Assembly (NCBI RefSeq): GCF_030445035.2
Contig: NC_080698.1
Location: forward strand, 3,851,501-3,915,500
DNA from: Dasypus novemcinctus
Taxonomy: Eukaryota; Chordata; Mammalia; Cingulata; Dasypodidae
Length of the DNA stretch: 64,000 nucleotides
Direction of reading: 5' to 3'
Each line of letters opens with the position of its first letter. The stretch's first letter is position 1. A program made the translations under genes and the position numbers. Shown one piece after another: positions 54,243 to 63,838 of this stretch. The notes beneath the pieces were generated by a model. It saw only the letters and a program-made list of their open reading frames with translations, was not told the origin of the DNA and did no database searches.

Positions 54243-55745
54243 TCACGGGGCAGGCCGCAGGCGGTAGCGGACGCGCACGTCGTGGCTGGGCTGGGTGACA
54301 CCGAAGCCCCAGCGCCGGGGGTCGATGGCGGGCTGGGGCGCGTCGGGGTCCGCCAGCTCCAGGTCGAAGTACGTGACCATGAGCAGGACAAAGAGCTTCA
54401 ACTCGCTGAGCGCGAAGAACCTGCCGGGGCAGATGGAGACGCCCGAGCCCCAGGGCATGCTGTAGTGGTGGATCTTCTTGCCCCCTTTGTAGAAGTCCAC
54501 TTTGCGGCTCCCGTCGGCGTTGAGGAAGCGGTCGTACTTGAAGGCGGTGGGGTCGGGGTGGATTTCGGGGTCCATGTGCACCGAGAGGTAGGGGAAGAGG
54601 GCCAGCTTGTCCCCTCGGCGCAGCAGGTACTCCTTCCCGCTGTCCATCTTCAGGATGTAGTCGTTGTGGACCACCCTGAGGAGGGTGGGGGAAGCCCCCA
54701 GGCGCAGCGTCTCCTCCATCGCGCTGTCCAGCACGGGGGTGTGCTGCAGGACGCCCAGGTCGCAGGCGAAGCGCTCCCCGGCCGGCAGCCTGGCCTCCCC
54801 CAGGACCTTGGCGGCCTCCTCCTTCACAGCCCGCATGGCTGCCGGGTGCTTCAGGAGGAACAGGAGGGCCCAGAAAGCGGTGGGCCCCGTGTTGCCCTGG
54901 GAAGCCCAGAGCATCATGAAGTTGAACCTGTCCTGCATGGCCGGGCTGACGCCCTGCTCCCTCAGGTACTGAAGCATGTAGGACAGCCAGCTGCTGATGC
55001 CGTCCTTCTCCAGGTTCTGCTCCACAGAGAGCACCTTCTGGAAGAAACGCTGCAGCCAGCGGACTTGTCGCCACTCCCGGGGCCACAGCAGGGAGTAGAC
55101 GAACCTGGGGAACAAGAGGTCGTACTTGCGGAATTCCACGAATACCTTCTCTGCTTGCAGCAGGTCCTGCTCCTTGTTCTTTGTGTGGCCAAAGAGGCTC
55201 AGCAGGCCGGCCTTGAACAGGGTGTCGTAGCAGAAGTGGAAGAGCCCGTCCTCCCGCCAGCAGCCGGCGGCCGGGCCGCGGCCGTGGGGACCCAGCAAGA
55301 CCAGGGACAGGCTGTCCAGCATGGCCTGGTTGAGCTCCTTCAGGCCGGCCCCCATCAGGAACTTGGTGCTGGTGGAGTGTATCATCTCGTAGTCGCCCGG
55401 GCACGAGCTGTACCCGAACACCTTCAGCACCAGTTCCCTGGCGTACTGCACGAAGTCCAGGTTTCTCTGCACATCCTTGAGGATGGGTCCGTAGGAGAGC
55501 GGGTCCAGGAGAAAGGTGAAGTACTGGCCACCCAGCTGCACTGTGAACACGTCCCCGTGTTTGGCCTGCATGCGCCTCAGGAATTCAAACATGTTCTTCC
55601 GGAAAGCCACGGCATAGCCCAGCCAGGGCACGGGGCCCGTGTCCAGAGGGGGCTCCCGGGGCCTGCGCTGCCGGAGCAGCCCCGGCAGGCACAGGTACGC
55701 GACGGCCACCAGCAGGGCTCCCAGCGCCAGGGTCCACAGCGCCAT
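54243..55745 (-). CDS. CYP8B1: Sterol 12-alpha-hydroxylase, complete intronless CDS
   Basis: The 500-residue cytochrome P450 is closely similar to mammalian CYP8B1 (human 501). The enzyme 12-alpha-hydroxylates 7-alpha-hydroxy-4-cholesten-3-one in the endoplasmic reticulum, which sets the ratio of cholic to chenodeoxycholic acid. Residues 1-21 form a hydrophobic signal anchor, followed by a basic stretch (RQRRPR) and proline-rich hinge. The I-helix segment is WASQGNTGPTAFW at 280-292, the K-helix ExxR is Glu345/Arg348, and the KYDRF meander is at 403-407. The heme loop PWGSGVSICPGRFFA at 431-445 has Cys439 as thiolate ligand. The ATG at 55745 was chosen by the conserved MxLW start; upstream in-frame codons have no ATG. 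Lack of introns is normal for this gene. No stop or frameshift is present, so the enzyme looks functional. Confidence 0.97.
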   Translation of the reverse strand: MALWTLALGALLVAVAYLCLPGLLRQRRPREPPLDTGPVPWLGYAVAFRKNMFEFLRRMQAKHGDVFTVQLGGQYFTFLLDPLSYGPILKDVQRNLDFVQYARELVLKVFGYSSCPGDYEMIHSTSTKFLMGAGLKELNQAMLDSLSLVLLGPHGRGPAAGCWREDGLFHFCYDTLFKAGLLSLFGHTKNKEQDLLQAEKVFVEFRKYDLLFPRFVYSLLWPREWRQVRWLQRFFQKVLSVEQNLEKDGISSWLSYMLQYLREQGVSPAMQDRFNFMMLWASQGNTGPTAFWALLFLLKHPAAMRAVKEEAAKVLGEARLPAGERFACDLGVLQHTPVLDSAMEETLRLGASPTLLRVVHNDYILKMDSGKEYLLRRGDKLALFPYLSVHMDPEIHPDPTAFKYDRFLNADGSRKVDFYKGGKKIHHYSMPWGSGVSICPGRFFALSELKLFVLLMVTYFDLELADPDAPQPAIDPRRWGFGVTQPSHDVRVRYRLRPAP

Positions 55746-55810
55746 GACTGTGCGCTGCCAGAGCTCCGGATGCACTGGCTGTTCTCCGAGGGCCGGGGCA
55801 GCTCTGGGAG

Positions 55811-55858
55811 GCCTTGGCAAACCGGGGATGGGCAGTTGTGTCCATCTGGACCTTGGCC
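55811..55858 (-). promoter_or_regulatory. CYP8B1 proximal promoter: two LRH-1-type sites
   Basis: Just 66 to 113 bases upstream of the CYP8B1 ATG, the minus strand reads GGCCAAGGTCCA (55847-55858) and TGCCAAGGCC (near 55811-55820). Both contain the CAAGG core of the LRH-1/FTF (NR5A2) site, and the first also resembles an HNF4-alpha half-site. The proximal CYP8B1 promoter is known to be driven by FTF and HNF4-alpha and repressed through SHP in bile-acid feedback. The assignment here rests on motif and position. Confidence 0.55.
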
Positions 55859-56899
55859 TGGGGTTGTCAGTGACCTCAGGGAGACAGTCCCGCAGTCAGC
55901 ACCTGCCAGGGCAAGCCTCTGGCTCTGCCCACAGCCCCCTGCCCGGTTTCAGGCCCGGCTCCGACTCCTCAGACTCAGTGCCAGCACCTCCTCCAGGAAG
56001 CCTTCCTGGGCTCTTCCCCCACCCCCGTGACCCCAGGATTCACTCCCTCAGTTATTCATTTCATTTGTCAGGCCATTCGGCAGAACCCCTCCCGCGTCTT
56101 TTAAAGACAGCGTGCGCTCCCTTTCCCAGGTGGCCATCCTGGGAACCGAGGCCGGTGCCTGGGGGGCCGCAGGTCAGCCAGGCCCTAGAGCCCTTTCCCA
56201 CGCCTCGCACTGCCGCCCACGGCCCCCTGGCCCCTGGTGCTGACCTGTCCCCACCTCTGGCCGCGAAGGCCCTTCCTCACTGGAGCCCTGTGGGCTCTGC
56301 GCTCGGGGTGGGCATTGAGAGTGAACGACGGACGCCTGCCCTTCCACGGGGCCCTTCCGTGTCCTCACCCAAACAAGAGGCACCCAGCCTGGGGCCGGAG
56401 GGAGCCCGTGGGATCTGTGGGGCCTGGGGGACGAGCCCAGCTGAAGTGGCCGCGGGGCTCCCAAAGGAGGGTCCCCCCCGCGGAGGCTGGCTGTCGCCGC
56501 GCCGCGCCTGGCCCTCGCCGCCCCGTCCCCGCCTGGGCTCGCCCGCTCACTTCTCTACAGAACCCAACGGGCGGCATCCTGGGATCAGGGGACTTCAGAG
56601 ACACCCGGGGATTTCGAAGTGGCGGCTTTATTTTACAGGGAGGGGCTGAGGCTCGGGGGTCAGCAGCGGCCGTGGCGGGGAGCTGGGGCTGTGGCGCCTC
56701 AGGCCGGGTCCCCCACAGCGGGCCGGAGGCTTCAGCCCGCAGCCGAGGAGCTGAGCGTCTTCTTCCTAGGGCTCCCCCGGCCGATGCCACGGCTGGCTCA
56801 GAACCCCAGGAACGCAGCCCAGAACCACCGAGGCGGCGGGCCCCCTGACGTCTCCAGGGAGGTCCGCCCGGGCCCCTCTGCTGGCCTCGTGGCAGCGTG
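55859..56899. other. CYP8B1 upstream region
   Basis: GC-rich upstream sequence with no recognised gene. CTCCAGGAAGCCTTCCTGGG at about 55989 resembles an L2 3' piece on the + strand. Promoter elements beyond the proximal sites could not be assigned. Confidence 0.4.
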
Positions 56900-57107
56900 A
56901 CCCAGGCCTGCCTGCTTCACGGCTGCTCTCTGTCTTTTCTCATCCGGACGTCAGCAGTGAGCAGGGTCTGCCCCACCCCGGCGGGGCCTCATCGCAACTT
57001 TAAGAGCGTCTGCAACAACCCTATTTCCAAATAAGGTCGCCCTCCGCGGTACCGGGGGTCAGGACACCAGCACAGCATTTTGGGGGGCCACAATTCTACC
57101 CCTAAGT
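56900..57107 (-). mobile_element. Antisense MaLR-like LTR piece
   Basis: CAACAACCCTATTTCCAAAT then AAGGTCGCCCTCCGCGGTAC, GGGGGTCAGGACACCAGCAC and GGGGGGCCACAATTCTACCC is the antisense start of an MLT-type LTR. Confidence 0.6.
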
Positions 57108-57138
57108 ATGAGGTTCAGGCTCAGTCAACCAGTTCTGA

Positions 57139-57140
<2 letters not shown>

Positions 57141-57205
<65 letters not shown>

Positions 57206-57240
57206 CTCGCTCTCGCTCTCGCTCTCGCTCTCTCTCGCTC
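57141..57240 (+). repeat. (CT)n microsatellite with CTCGCT sub-array
   Basis: About 100 bases of CT dinucleotides; a CTCGCT variant occupies 57201-57240. Confidence 0.97.
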
Positions 57241-57254
57241 TGGAACCCGACTCT

Positions 57255-57540
57255 CCCCCATTTGGGTGACTACACAAGTGAACCTGGGGATTTATAATCT
57301 ATAATGAGGAACTGTACTCTGTAAATCAACCCTCTTTATCATTTTTTGTCTATAATGGGAAATTGTAGTCTGTAAATCAGCCCTCTTTTATCAATTTTCA
57401 GCCCCTTCCTCTCTACCTGGGGCTCCTGATCTGTTACTTTCTCCCATTCTTATCTCCCCCTGTCTTAATAAATTACTGGACTAACCTGACATGCTCTTGA
57501 AATTCATTTCTGCAGCACAGTCCAGAACCTAAATAAAATC
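57255..57540 (+). other. LTR-like stretch with 52-bp tandem duplication
   Basis: TCTATAATGAGGAACTGTAC at 57298 and TCTATAATGGGAAATTGTAG at 57350 begin two copies of a unit ending CTGTAAATCARCCCTC. AATAAATTACTGG follows at 57467. CTGTAAATCAGCCC is also found in the ERV LTRs of this window, so a related LTR is possible. Confidence 0.4.
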
Positions 57541-57671
57541 CGGTTATGCAACCGCAGCAAGTATTGGGCACCAACTCACTCCTCTGCTCAGCCTTAGACT
57601 CCAGTCAGGAGCTGTGCATCAAATCCAGCGAGCTCAACTCTGCCCTCCGGTTTTTATGGACGGCAGTGCAT

Positions 57672-57739
57672 GCATTCATTCATTCATTCATTCATTCATT
57701 CATTCATTCATTCATTCATTCATTCATTCATTCATTCAT
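57672..57739 (+). repeat. (CATT)17 microsatellite
   Basis: About 17 perfect copies of CATT, open in all three frames (for example HSFI repeats). Confidence 0.97.
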
Positions 57740-58039
57740 AACTGCTCATTCATTCCCTGTCTCCTTGGGGCAGCCCCATCTATCCACTCGTCAGGTTATT
57801 TACACACCAGAGACGTTAGCAGGCGATGGGAACACAGCCGGGAGTGAGGCATCTGTAGTTTAGGGTCTGACAGAGGGAGAGAGATGTTACCTCAGTGCCG
57901 GAAAAATGGTGTAACTACATTTGTGTTAAGGCTGCAGGAAAGGGCGGGGCTCAAAAGGGGAGCGGGTTCGGGAGGGCCACACTGACTAGGTGGTGATTAA
58001 GCTGAGGCCTGGAGGGCCCCAGAGCCAGCTCAGCGCGTC
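57740..58039. other. Flank of the CpG island
   Basis: No gene or repeat is recognised; GC content rises toward 58040. Confidence 0.35.
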
Positions 58040-58420
58040 AGGTGCCCTGGGGACGTGGGCCCCGCAAGCCAGAGGGCCAGCGAGGCCACGGGCAGCTGGA
58101 CGCATGCGCGGGCGGCCCGGGAGGACCAACGACGCGGCGGCCTCCGGGCCTGCCAGAGCGGCCGCAGTGCGGGCCGGAAGGCGGGGGCGCGCTTCCGGGG
58201 CGGTTACTGTGGCTCCTGCGCGCGGCGCCTCAGGGGGCGGGGAGATTCCTGTGGGGGCGCAGCGTCTGTGGGCGTGCGGGGCCGGCGTTGGGGTGCCGCG
58301 TGTCTGTCGGTTTGACTGCGGGGCTGTAGGTCGGCAAGAGGGCGTGGGGCGGCCTATGGCCGCCTCGCCCCGCGGCTCCCGGCACTCGCGCCGCGTGTGG
58401 CCCCCCTCGCCAGGGTCTCT
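58040..58420. promoter_or_regulatory. CpG island, candidate bidirectional or + strand promoter
   Basis: This stretch is very rich in CpG. It contains an NRF1-like GCATGCGC (58102-58109) and two ETS-type CCGGAAG/CTTCCGG sites (58174-58180 and 58192-58198). These are typical of housekeeping and KRAB zinc-finger gene promoters. By human synteny the next gene beyond CYP8B1 is ZNF662 on this strand, but no zinc-finger or KRAB coding exon is visible in the window, so the link is inference. Confidence 0.6.
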
Positions 58421-59059
58421 CTTGTGGCCCGCTGGGAGCATCGTGTTGGTTGTCCTGGACCCCTTTTTTGGCCGTCCTTTCAGGCTCACCTCATTCGCAT
58501 ACTGCATGGTGGGCAGGGGTGCAGGTTAAGTTCCCATCTCGACCGGGCTGCGGCGCGTGTCTGGTGCCGGCCGGTGCTGTGTCTTTTCATTGATGGCTCA
58601 GAGTTTTGGGCAGAGCAGCTGGGCCCTTACCTGAGGGTTGTTTACCTTCGCTGGTTCCCAAATTGGGACTCTCCTTTCTGGACTTTAGTTCGGGTGCACC
58701 GGCTATCCCCTGAGTCTTGTTTGCCTATTTTTCACCAATTCTGGCGGGATTGGCTGCTCCCCCAGTACCTGCCGCCTCCGGTCCACTGCCTCACTCCCAG
58801 AAGTCAAAGCAGTACTGTTGAAGTGGAGATACGGGAGAGAAGTTATTTCACTCCTACTTTAGGTCGGGTGATAGCATTTAAGTTAGGGCTGGACTGACTT
58901 ATGACTCATTTTCCTTTCCAACTTGCCAGTTTCGTTCTTCTTTTCCAGGAGGAGAAGGAAACTGCATGGCAACTTGGTTCTTGACAGCCTGGCTCCAGGA
59001 GAGCGAAGCTTAGTCCTAGCTTGCATCACATGTAACAAGTGACACTGAGCCAGTGTAGG
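58421..59059. other. Non-repeat sequence past the CpG island
   Basis: Possible first intron of a gene starting in the CpG island. The 166-codon open frame at 58397-58897 has no ATG and no recognised domain, so it is not called. Confidence 0.35.
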
Positions 59060-59175
59060 ATGTAAAGGGCAAACCTGAGTTCTTGTCTCAACTCCATCAC
59101 CAACTCATGACTTGACTGGGGACAGTTCATTTCACCTCCCTGGCCTTTGCAGTTCTGATACGTCAAAACAGGAGG
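59060..59175 (+). mobile_element. MIR
   Basis: GAGTTCTTGTCTCAACTCCA then CTCATGACTTGACTGGGGAC and TCACCTCCCTGGCCTTTGCA form a diverged MIR core. Confidence 0.55.
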
Positions 59176-59394
59176 CTGAAGTTGAGGTACTTGGCCAACA
59201 GTGTGGGATGCTAATACTAATGTAGTGGGCTGTGCATTCACTAGGGGACTAATATGAGGGCATAAAGAGGGAGAGGACGGAGGGGTGGGGTGGGAGTCTG
59301 GAATGATGGACATTGTGCTCCCGTCCTCTGCACGTTCCATGCCGACATCACTGTTGCCACCAAGACCATCCCCATTCTTGGAGCTACCTCATTT

Positions 59395-59470
59395 TACCAT
59401 GAGCCAAGTACTATGTTAAAGGCTGTGCGTGTATTATGCCATTTACTCCTCATACTGACCTGGATTGGAA
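59395..59470 (-). mobile_element. Antisense MIR piece
   Basis: GAGCCAAGTACTATGTTAAA, then CCATTTACTCCTCATACTGA, matches the antisense MIR end. Confidence 0.55.
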
Positions 59471-59964
59471 GTCCCCAAGACCATCCCCACCTTAAGAGAG
59501 TCAGTAGAAGAACTCATGGGACAAGGCATCTGGTTGTCCTCATGGCTAAGATTTATTATGACCATGTAGTAAGGATACACAGCCAGATCATAAGGGGAAA
59601 AGGCAAGGCAGAGTCTGGAGGAATCTATGTGCAGCTTATTAATGCTCTCTTCCTTTCATGAGGGACCACACAGAGCCTATTAGGGACTCTGCCCAAACAT
59701 TTTATTGGAGTCTGGTCACGTAGGTACACTCTGTCTAGCATGTGCCAAAACTCCAGATGTCTGGAAGGAAAACAGGCACATGTTCACATTATTCATAGAG
59801 CTTGCACAAATAATCTGGGCACAGAGCACTGCCCTTAACAGTTAACTCTTGACTGAGGACACTCAAAGGGCCAAATTCCCAGATGCCAGACAAGAGCCAA
59901 CCTTGCAAGCAGGTCTTTCTAAGGAGAATAGTCTCAGGCCTGCTATGGTAACCTTTCAGGCCAC
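59471..59964. other. Unclassified sequence
   Basis: About 500 bases with no recognised gene or named repeat. Confidence 0.3.
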
Positions 59965-60080
59965 AATGCTCATTTCACAGAGGAGAACATCAAGACTGCA
60001 GGAGGTTAGGAATTTGCCCACACTTACCAGTTAGCAGGTGGCAGAGCCAAGACTCTGACAATTTTTATTCACGAAAAACA
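59965..60080 (-). mobile_element. Antisense MIR
   Basis: CTCATTTCACAGAGGAGAAC then GGAATTTGCCCACACTTACC and GCAGGTGGCAGAGCCAAGAC is the MIR core in antisense. Confidence 0.7.
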
Positions 60081-60099
60081 TTGTCTCTCCATTGTACTG

Positions 60100-60650
60100 T
60101 ATGTCCCAGGGACCTGCTCAAGTCGTTTGTACTTGCTGTTCTTTCTAACGGAAATGTTCTTTCCCTATCTCTGCATGACTGATTTCTTATCAGTCAGGTC
60201 CAGCTCAAATTTCACTGTATCAGAAATGCCCTTTTGGACCACTTCGCATAAAGTTGCCTCCTCTTCCTTAAGTCACTTTGTAGCAAAATATCCTATTTTA
60301 GTTTCTTCAGAACATTTATCAGTACCTGAAATTATCTCATGTCTTTGCTTATCCTATTCTGTCTCCTTTGGTGGTGTGCTGGTTAGTTGGTGCTCTGGAA
60401 AAAAAAAATCCTGATTTTTAGGGTTTACCGATTTCCCTTGTGGAAATAACTTCCCCCACTCCCCATGCCGATTTCAAGCTACCAAAATGAGATCACTGAA
60501 GGAGGAGCAGGGAAGAGACGTGCATGCTCCTGGTTTTCCTGAGCCAGTAAGAGCTGGTGCCAGCACAGCACCAAGCTCCTAAAGGCAAGGACTAAGTCTT
60601 GTTGTTACTGTCCTTCTGAGAACTGGCACATTGCCTGGCAAAGAGTAAGT
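60100..60650 (+). mobile_element. L2 3' end
   Basis: The landmark order CTATCTCTGCATGACTG, CAGCTCAAATTTCACTGTAT, TATCAGTACCTGAAATTATC, AAAGGCAAGGACTAAGTCTT and TTGCCTGGCAAAGAGTAAGT follows the L2 3' end. A section near 60380-60570 is an insert or very diverged. Confidence 0.75.
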
Positions 60651-62822
60651 TCTCTATTTATATATATATTTATTTATTAAGCAGTTTTATTAAGATATAG
60701 TCACATACCATATGATCTATCCAAAGTGTAGAATCAGTGACTTTTACTATAATATTGTGCATTCATCACCACAAAAAAAACTTAGAACAATTTCATTACT
60801 CAAAAAAGAAAAACTCCACACCCTTTAGCAGTCCTTCCCCAGCCCTACATAACCACTAATTTCATCTTTATAAATTGATTTATATTTATATTTTATATAA
60901 ATGGAATCGTATGATATGTTGTACTTTGTGTCTGGTTTCTTTCATTTACCATAATGGATTTTTTTTTTGTCAGAGATTAACATCATGTAGTATTAACATA
61001 TATTTGTTCAGTTTCTAAGAAAAAAGGTCTTACATATGCAATTTTACCCATACTGATATTTCACAAGAGGTTTTACTATGCTATACAGTCCCATGTTACA
61101 TTTTTTAGCTTTCCATTTAGTAATATAAATGACTTTAGACTTTTCCTTTAAATCACTGTCATACCCACTTAATAGTACTGCTAATTACAATCATTATGTT
61201 GGGCTTTCACCTTTCCTATTATTTTCAGAGATTAACTCACATCCTTTTACCTATTCTGCACAAGCTAACCCTTGACTTTCCTTTAGGCTCATTCTATTTT
61301 CTGGTGACTCATATTCAAGATATTAGCTCCATGAAATTACACAATATATTTATTTAGTTCATAGTAGTGCAATCATACCGTATTTGTCCTTTTATGCCTG
61401 GCATGTTTCACTCAACATAATGTTCTCCAGGTTCTCCATGTTGTCATATGCTTTACAACTTCATTTTGTCTTACAGCTGCATATTCTATTGTGTGAACGC
61501 ACCACAGTTTGTGTATCCATTCATCAACTGATACACACCTGGATTGTTTCCAGCTTTTGGCAATTGTGTATAACGCCACTATGAACATTGGTGTGCAGAT
61601 GTCTGTTTGTGTCACTGCTCTCATTTCTTCTGGGTATATACCTAGTAGTGGTATCGCAGGAACACATGGCGGATCTATATTCAACTTCTTTAGGAACTGC
61701 CAAATAGTCCTCCACAGTGGTTGTACCATTGTATACTCACACCAGCAGTGAATAAGTGTTGCCATCTCTCCATATCCTCTCTGACACTTGTAGGTCTCTG
61801 TCTTTTTAATAGTGGCCATTCTGATAGGGGTGAATGATATCTTATTGTAGTTTTGATTTGCATTTCCCTAATTGCTAGTGATGCTGAACATTTCACTTTT
61901 TTTTTTTTTGCCATTCATATTTCCTCATAGGACAAATTTCTGTTCAAGTCTTTTGTCCATTTTTTAATCGGGTTGTTTGTCTTTTTATTTTTGAGTTGTA
62001 ACATCTCTTTATATATCATGGATATTAAACTCTTATCAGACATATGATTTCCAAATATTTTCTCCCATTGAGTTGGCTGCCTTTTCACCCTTTTGACAAA
62101 GTCCTGTGAAGTGTGAAAGTGTTACATTTTGAGGAGGTCCTATTTATCTATTTTTTCTTTTCTTTTTCCATGCTTTGTGTACAGGGTCCAAAAAACCACC
62201 ACCTACTACAAGGTCTTGAAGATGTTTCCCTACATTTTCTGATAGTAGTTTTATAGTCCTGGCTTTTATTTTTAAGTCTTTGATCCATTTTGAGTTGATT
62301 CATTGTAGGGAGTGAGATAAGGGTCTACTTTCATTCTTTTGGTTATGGATAGCCAGTTCTCCTAGCACCATTTGTTGAAGCGTCTGTTTCGTCCTGTTAA
62401 CATGGCTTTGATAGGTTTGTCAAAAACTGGTTGGCCATAGAAGTGAGGGTTTATTTCTGGACTCTTGATTCTATTCCATGATTGATATGTCTATCTTTAT
62501 ACCAATACCTTGCTGGTTTGACCAGCTTAGTAATATGTTTCAAAGTCAGGCAGTGACATTTCTCCCACATTGCTCTTCTTTTTAGAATGTTTTTGGCTGT
62601 TTGGGTGCACTTTCCCTTCCAATGAATTTGGTCATTGCCTTTTCTGTTTCTGTAAAGTAGGCTGTTGGGATTTGTTTGGATAGAATTGACAGCTTCACAA
62701 TATTTAGTCTTCTACTCCATAAACATGGAATATCTTTCCATTTGTTTAGGTCTTCATTTCTTTTAGAATTGCTTTATGCTTTTTTGCATATAGGTCCTGT
62801 ACTTCTTTGGTTAAATTGATTC

Positions 62823-63040
62823 CTAGGTATTTGAGTCTTTTGTTGCTATTGTTAGTGGAATTTCCCCCCTGATTTCCATATCAGATTGTTCAGTACTAGT
62901 GTACAGAAACATTACTGATTTTTGTGTGTTGGTATTGTATTCTAACACTTTGCTGAACTCGTTTATTAGCTCAAATAGCTTTGTGGTAGACATTTCAGAA
63001 TTATCTAAATATAAGATCATGTCATCCACAAATAGTGAGA
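62823..63040 (-). pseudogene. L1 ORF2 RT catalytic segment
   Basis: On the minus strand the frame reads FVDDMILYL, then [19 protein letters not shown] and [14 protein letters not shown]. The two catalytic aspartates of the RT motif are intact here, unlike in the L1 at 12.4 kb. The surrounding ORF2 is broken. Confidence 0.85.
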
Positions 63041-63382
63041 GTTTTACCTCTTCTTTAACTATTTGGATGCCTTTTTATTTTTATTGTCTGATTGCTCTAG
63101 CTAGAACTTCTGCAGAATGTTGAATAACAATGGTGACAGTGGGCATCCTTGTCTTGTTCCTAATCATAGAGGGAAAGCTTTCAACCTTTCCCCATTGAGT
63201 ATGGTATTGGCAGTGGGTTTTTCATACATGCCCTTGATCATATTGAGGAATTTTTGTTGTATTCCTCTCTTTCTCAGTACTTTTTATTGAGAAAGGATGC
63301 TGGCTTTTATCAAATGCCTCTTCTGCACTTGTCAAAATAATCGTGTGGTTTTTTTTCCCTCTACTTTGTTAATATGGTGTAT

Positions 63383-63640
63383 TTTTTTTTTAGTTTTGTA
63401 ATATGGCTTTATTTTATTTTAGCTTTATTTTATATCTTAACATTTTTAATAGATAATAAAATAGTAATAGAATAATTCACACATACCTGGTGAAATCACT
63501 ATCAAATTCCAATGCTAAGAATGCATCACATTCAAATCAAAGCATCTTCAAGGAAATAACCATGATGATTACACACAGATATAGAATAACAGAGTACAAA
63601 CATACTGCAATCCCTTGTAACAATCCTTTGTCTATTCTTT
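63383..63640 (-). mobile_element. Retrocopy of unknown origin inside L1
   Basis: About 258 bases absent from the other L1, with a T-run at its left end, i.e. a poly(A) tail on the minus strand, preceded there by AATAAAGCCATATTAC. The flanks TAATATGGTGTAT (at about 63370) and TAATGTGGTATAT (at about 63652) resemble a 13-bp target duplication. It looks like a 5'-truncated cDNA of an mRNA 3' UTR; the parent gene is unknown. Confidence 0.7.
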
Positions 63641-63838
63641 TTAATGTGGTATATTATGTTAATTGATTTTCTTACGTTGAACCACCCTTCTATATCAGGA
63701 ATAAATCACACTTGGTTGTGATGTATAAGACTTTGATATGTTGGATTCTGTTTGCAAGTACTTGGTTAATAATTTTTGCATCTATGTTCATTGGAGAGTT
63801 GGTCTCCTGTAGTGTCTTTATCTGGCTTTGGTGTTGGG

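Larger units (their letters stand above)
60655..63838 (-). mobile_element. L1 3' half, - strand
   Basis: Closely parallel to the L1 at 10065-13200: the 3' UTR phrase AACTCCACACC near 60810, the ORF2 C-terminus (61412-61819, with AIPLLGIYPEEMRAVTQT), and the RT motif FVDD near 63030 (minus strand TTTGTGGATGACATG). It carries stops and is interrupted by a retrocopy at 63383-63640. The match to the other L1 ends at about 63838. Confidence 0.85.

Noticed and set aside
54180-56030. 616-residue open frame antisense to CYP8B1
   Set aside because: It overlaps the whole CYP8B1 gene on the other strand and reflects its GC-rich codon use.
57546-57863. Frame with repeated HSFI residues
   Set aside because: Direct translation of the CATT microsatellite.
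58397-58897. 166-codon frame next to the CpG island
   Set aside because: Contains no ATG, no recognised domain and no zinc-finger or KRAB signature.
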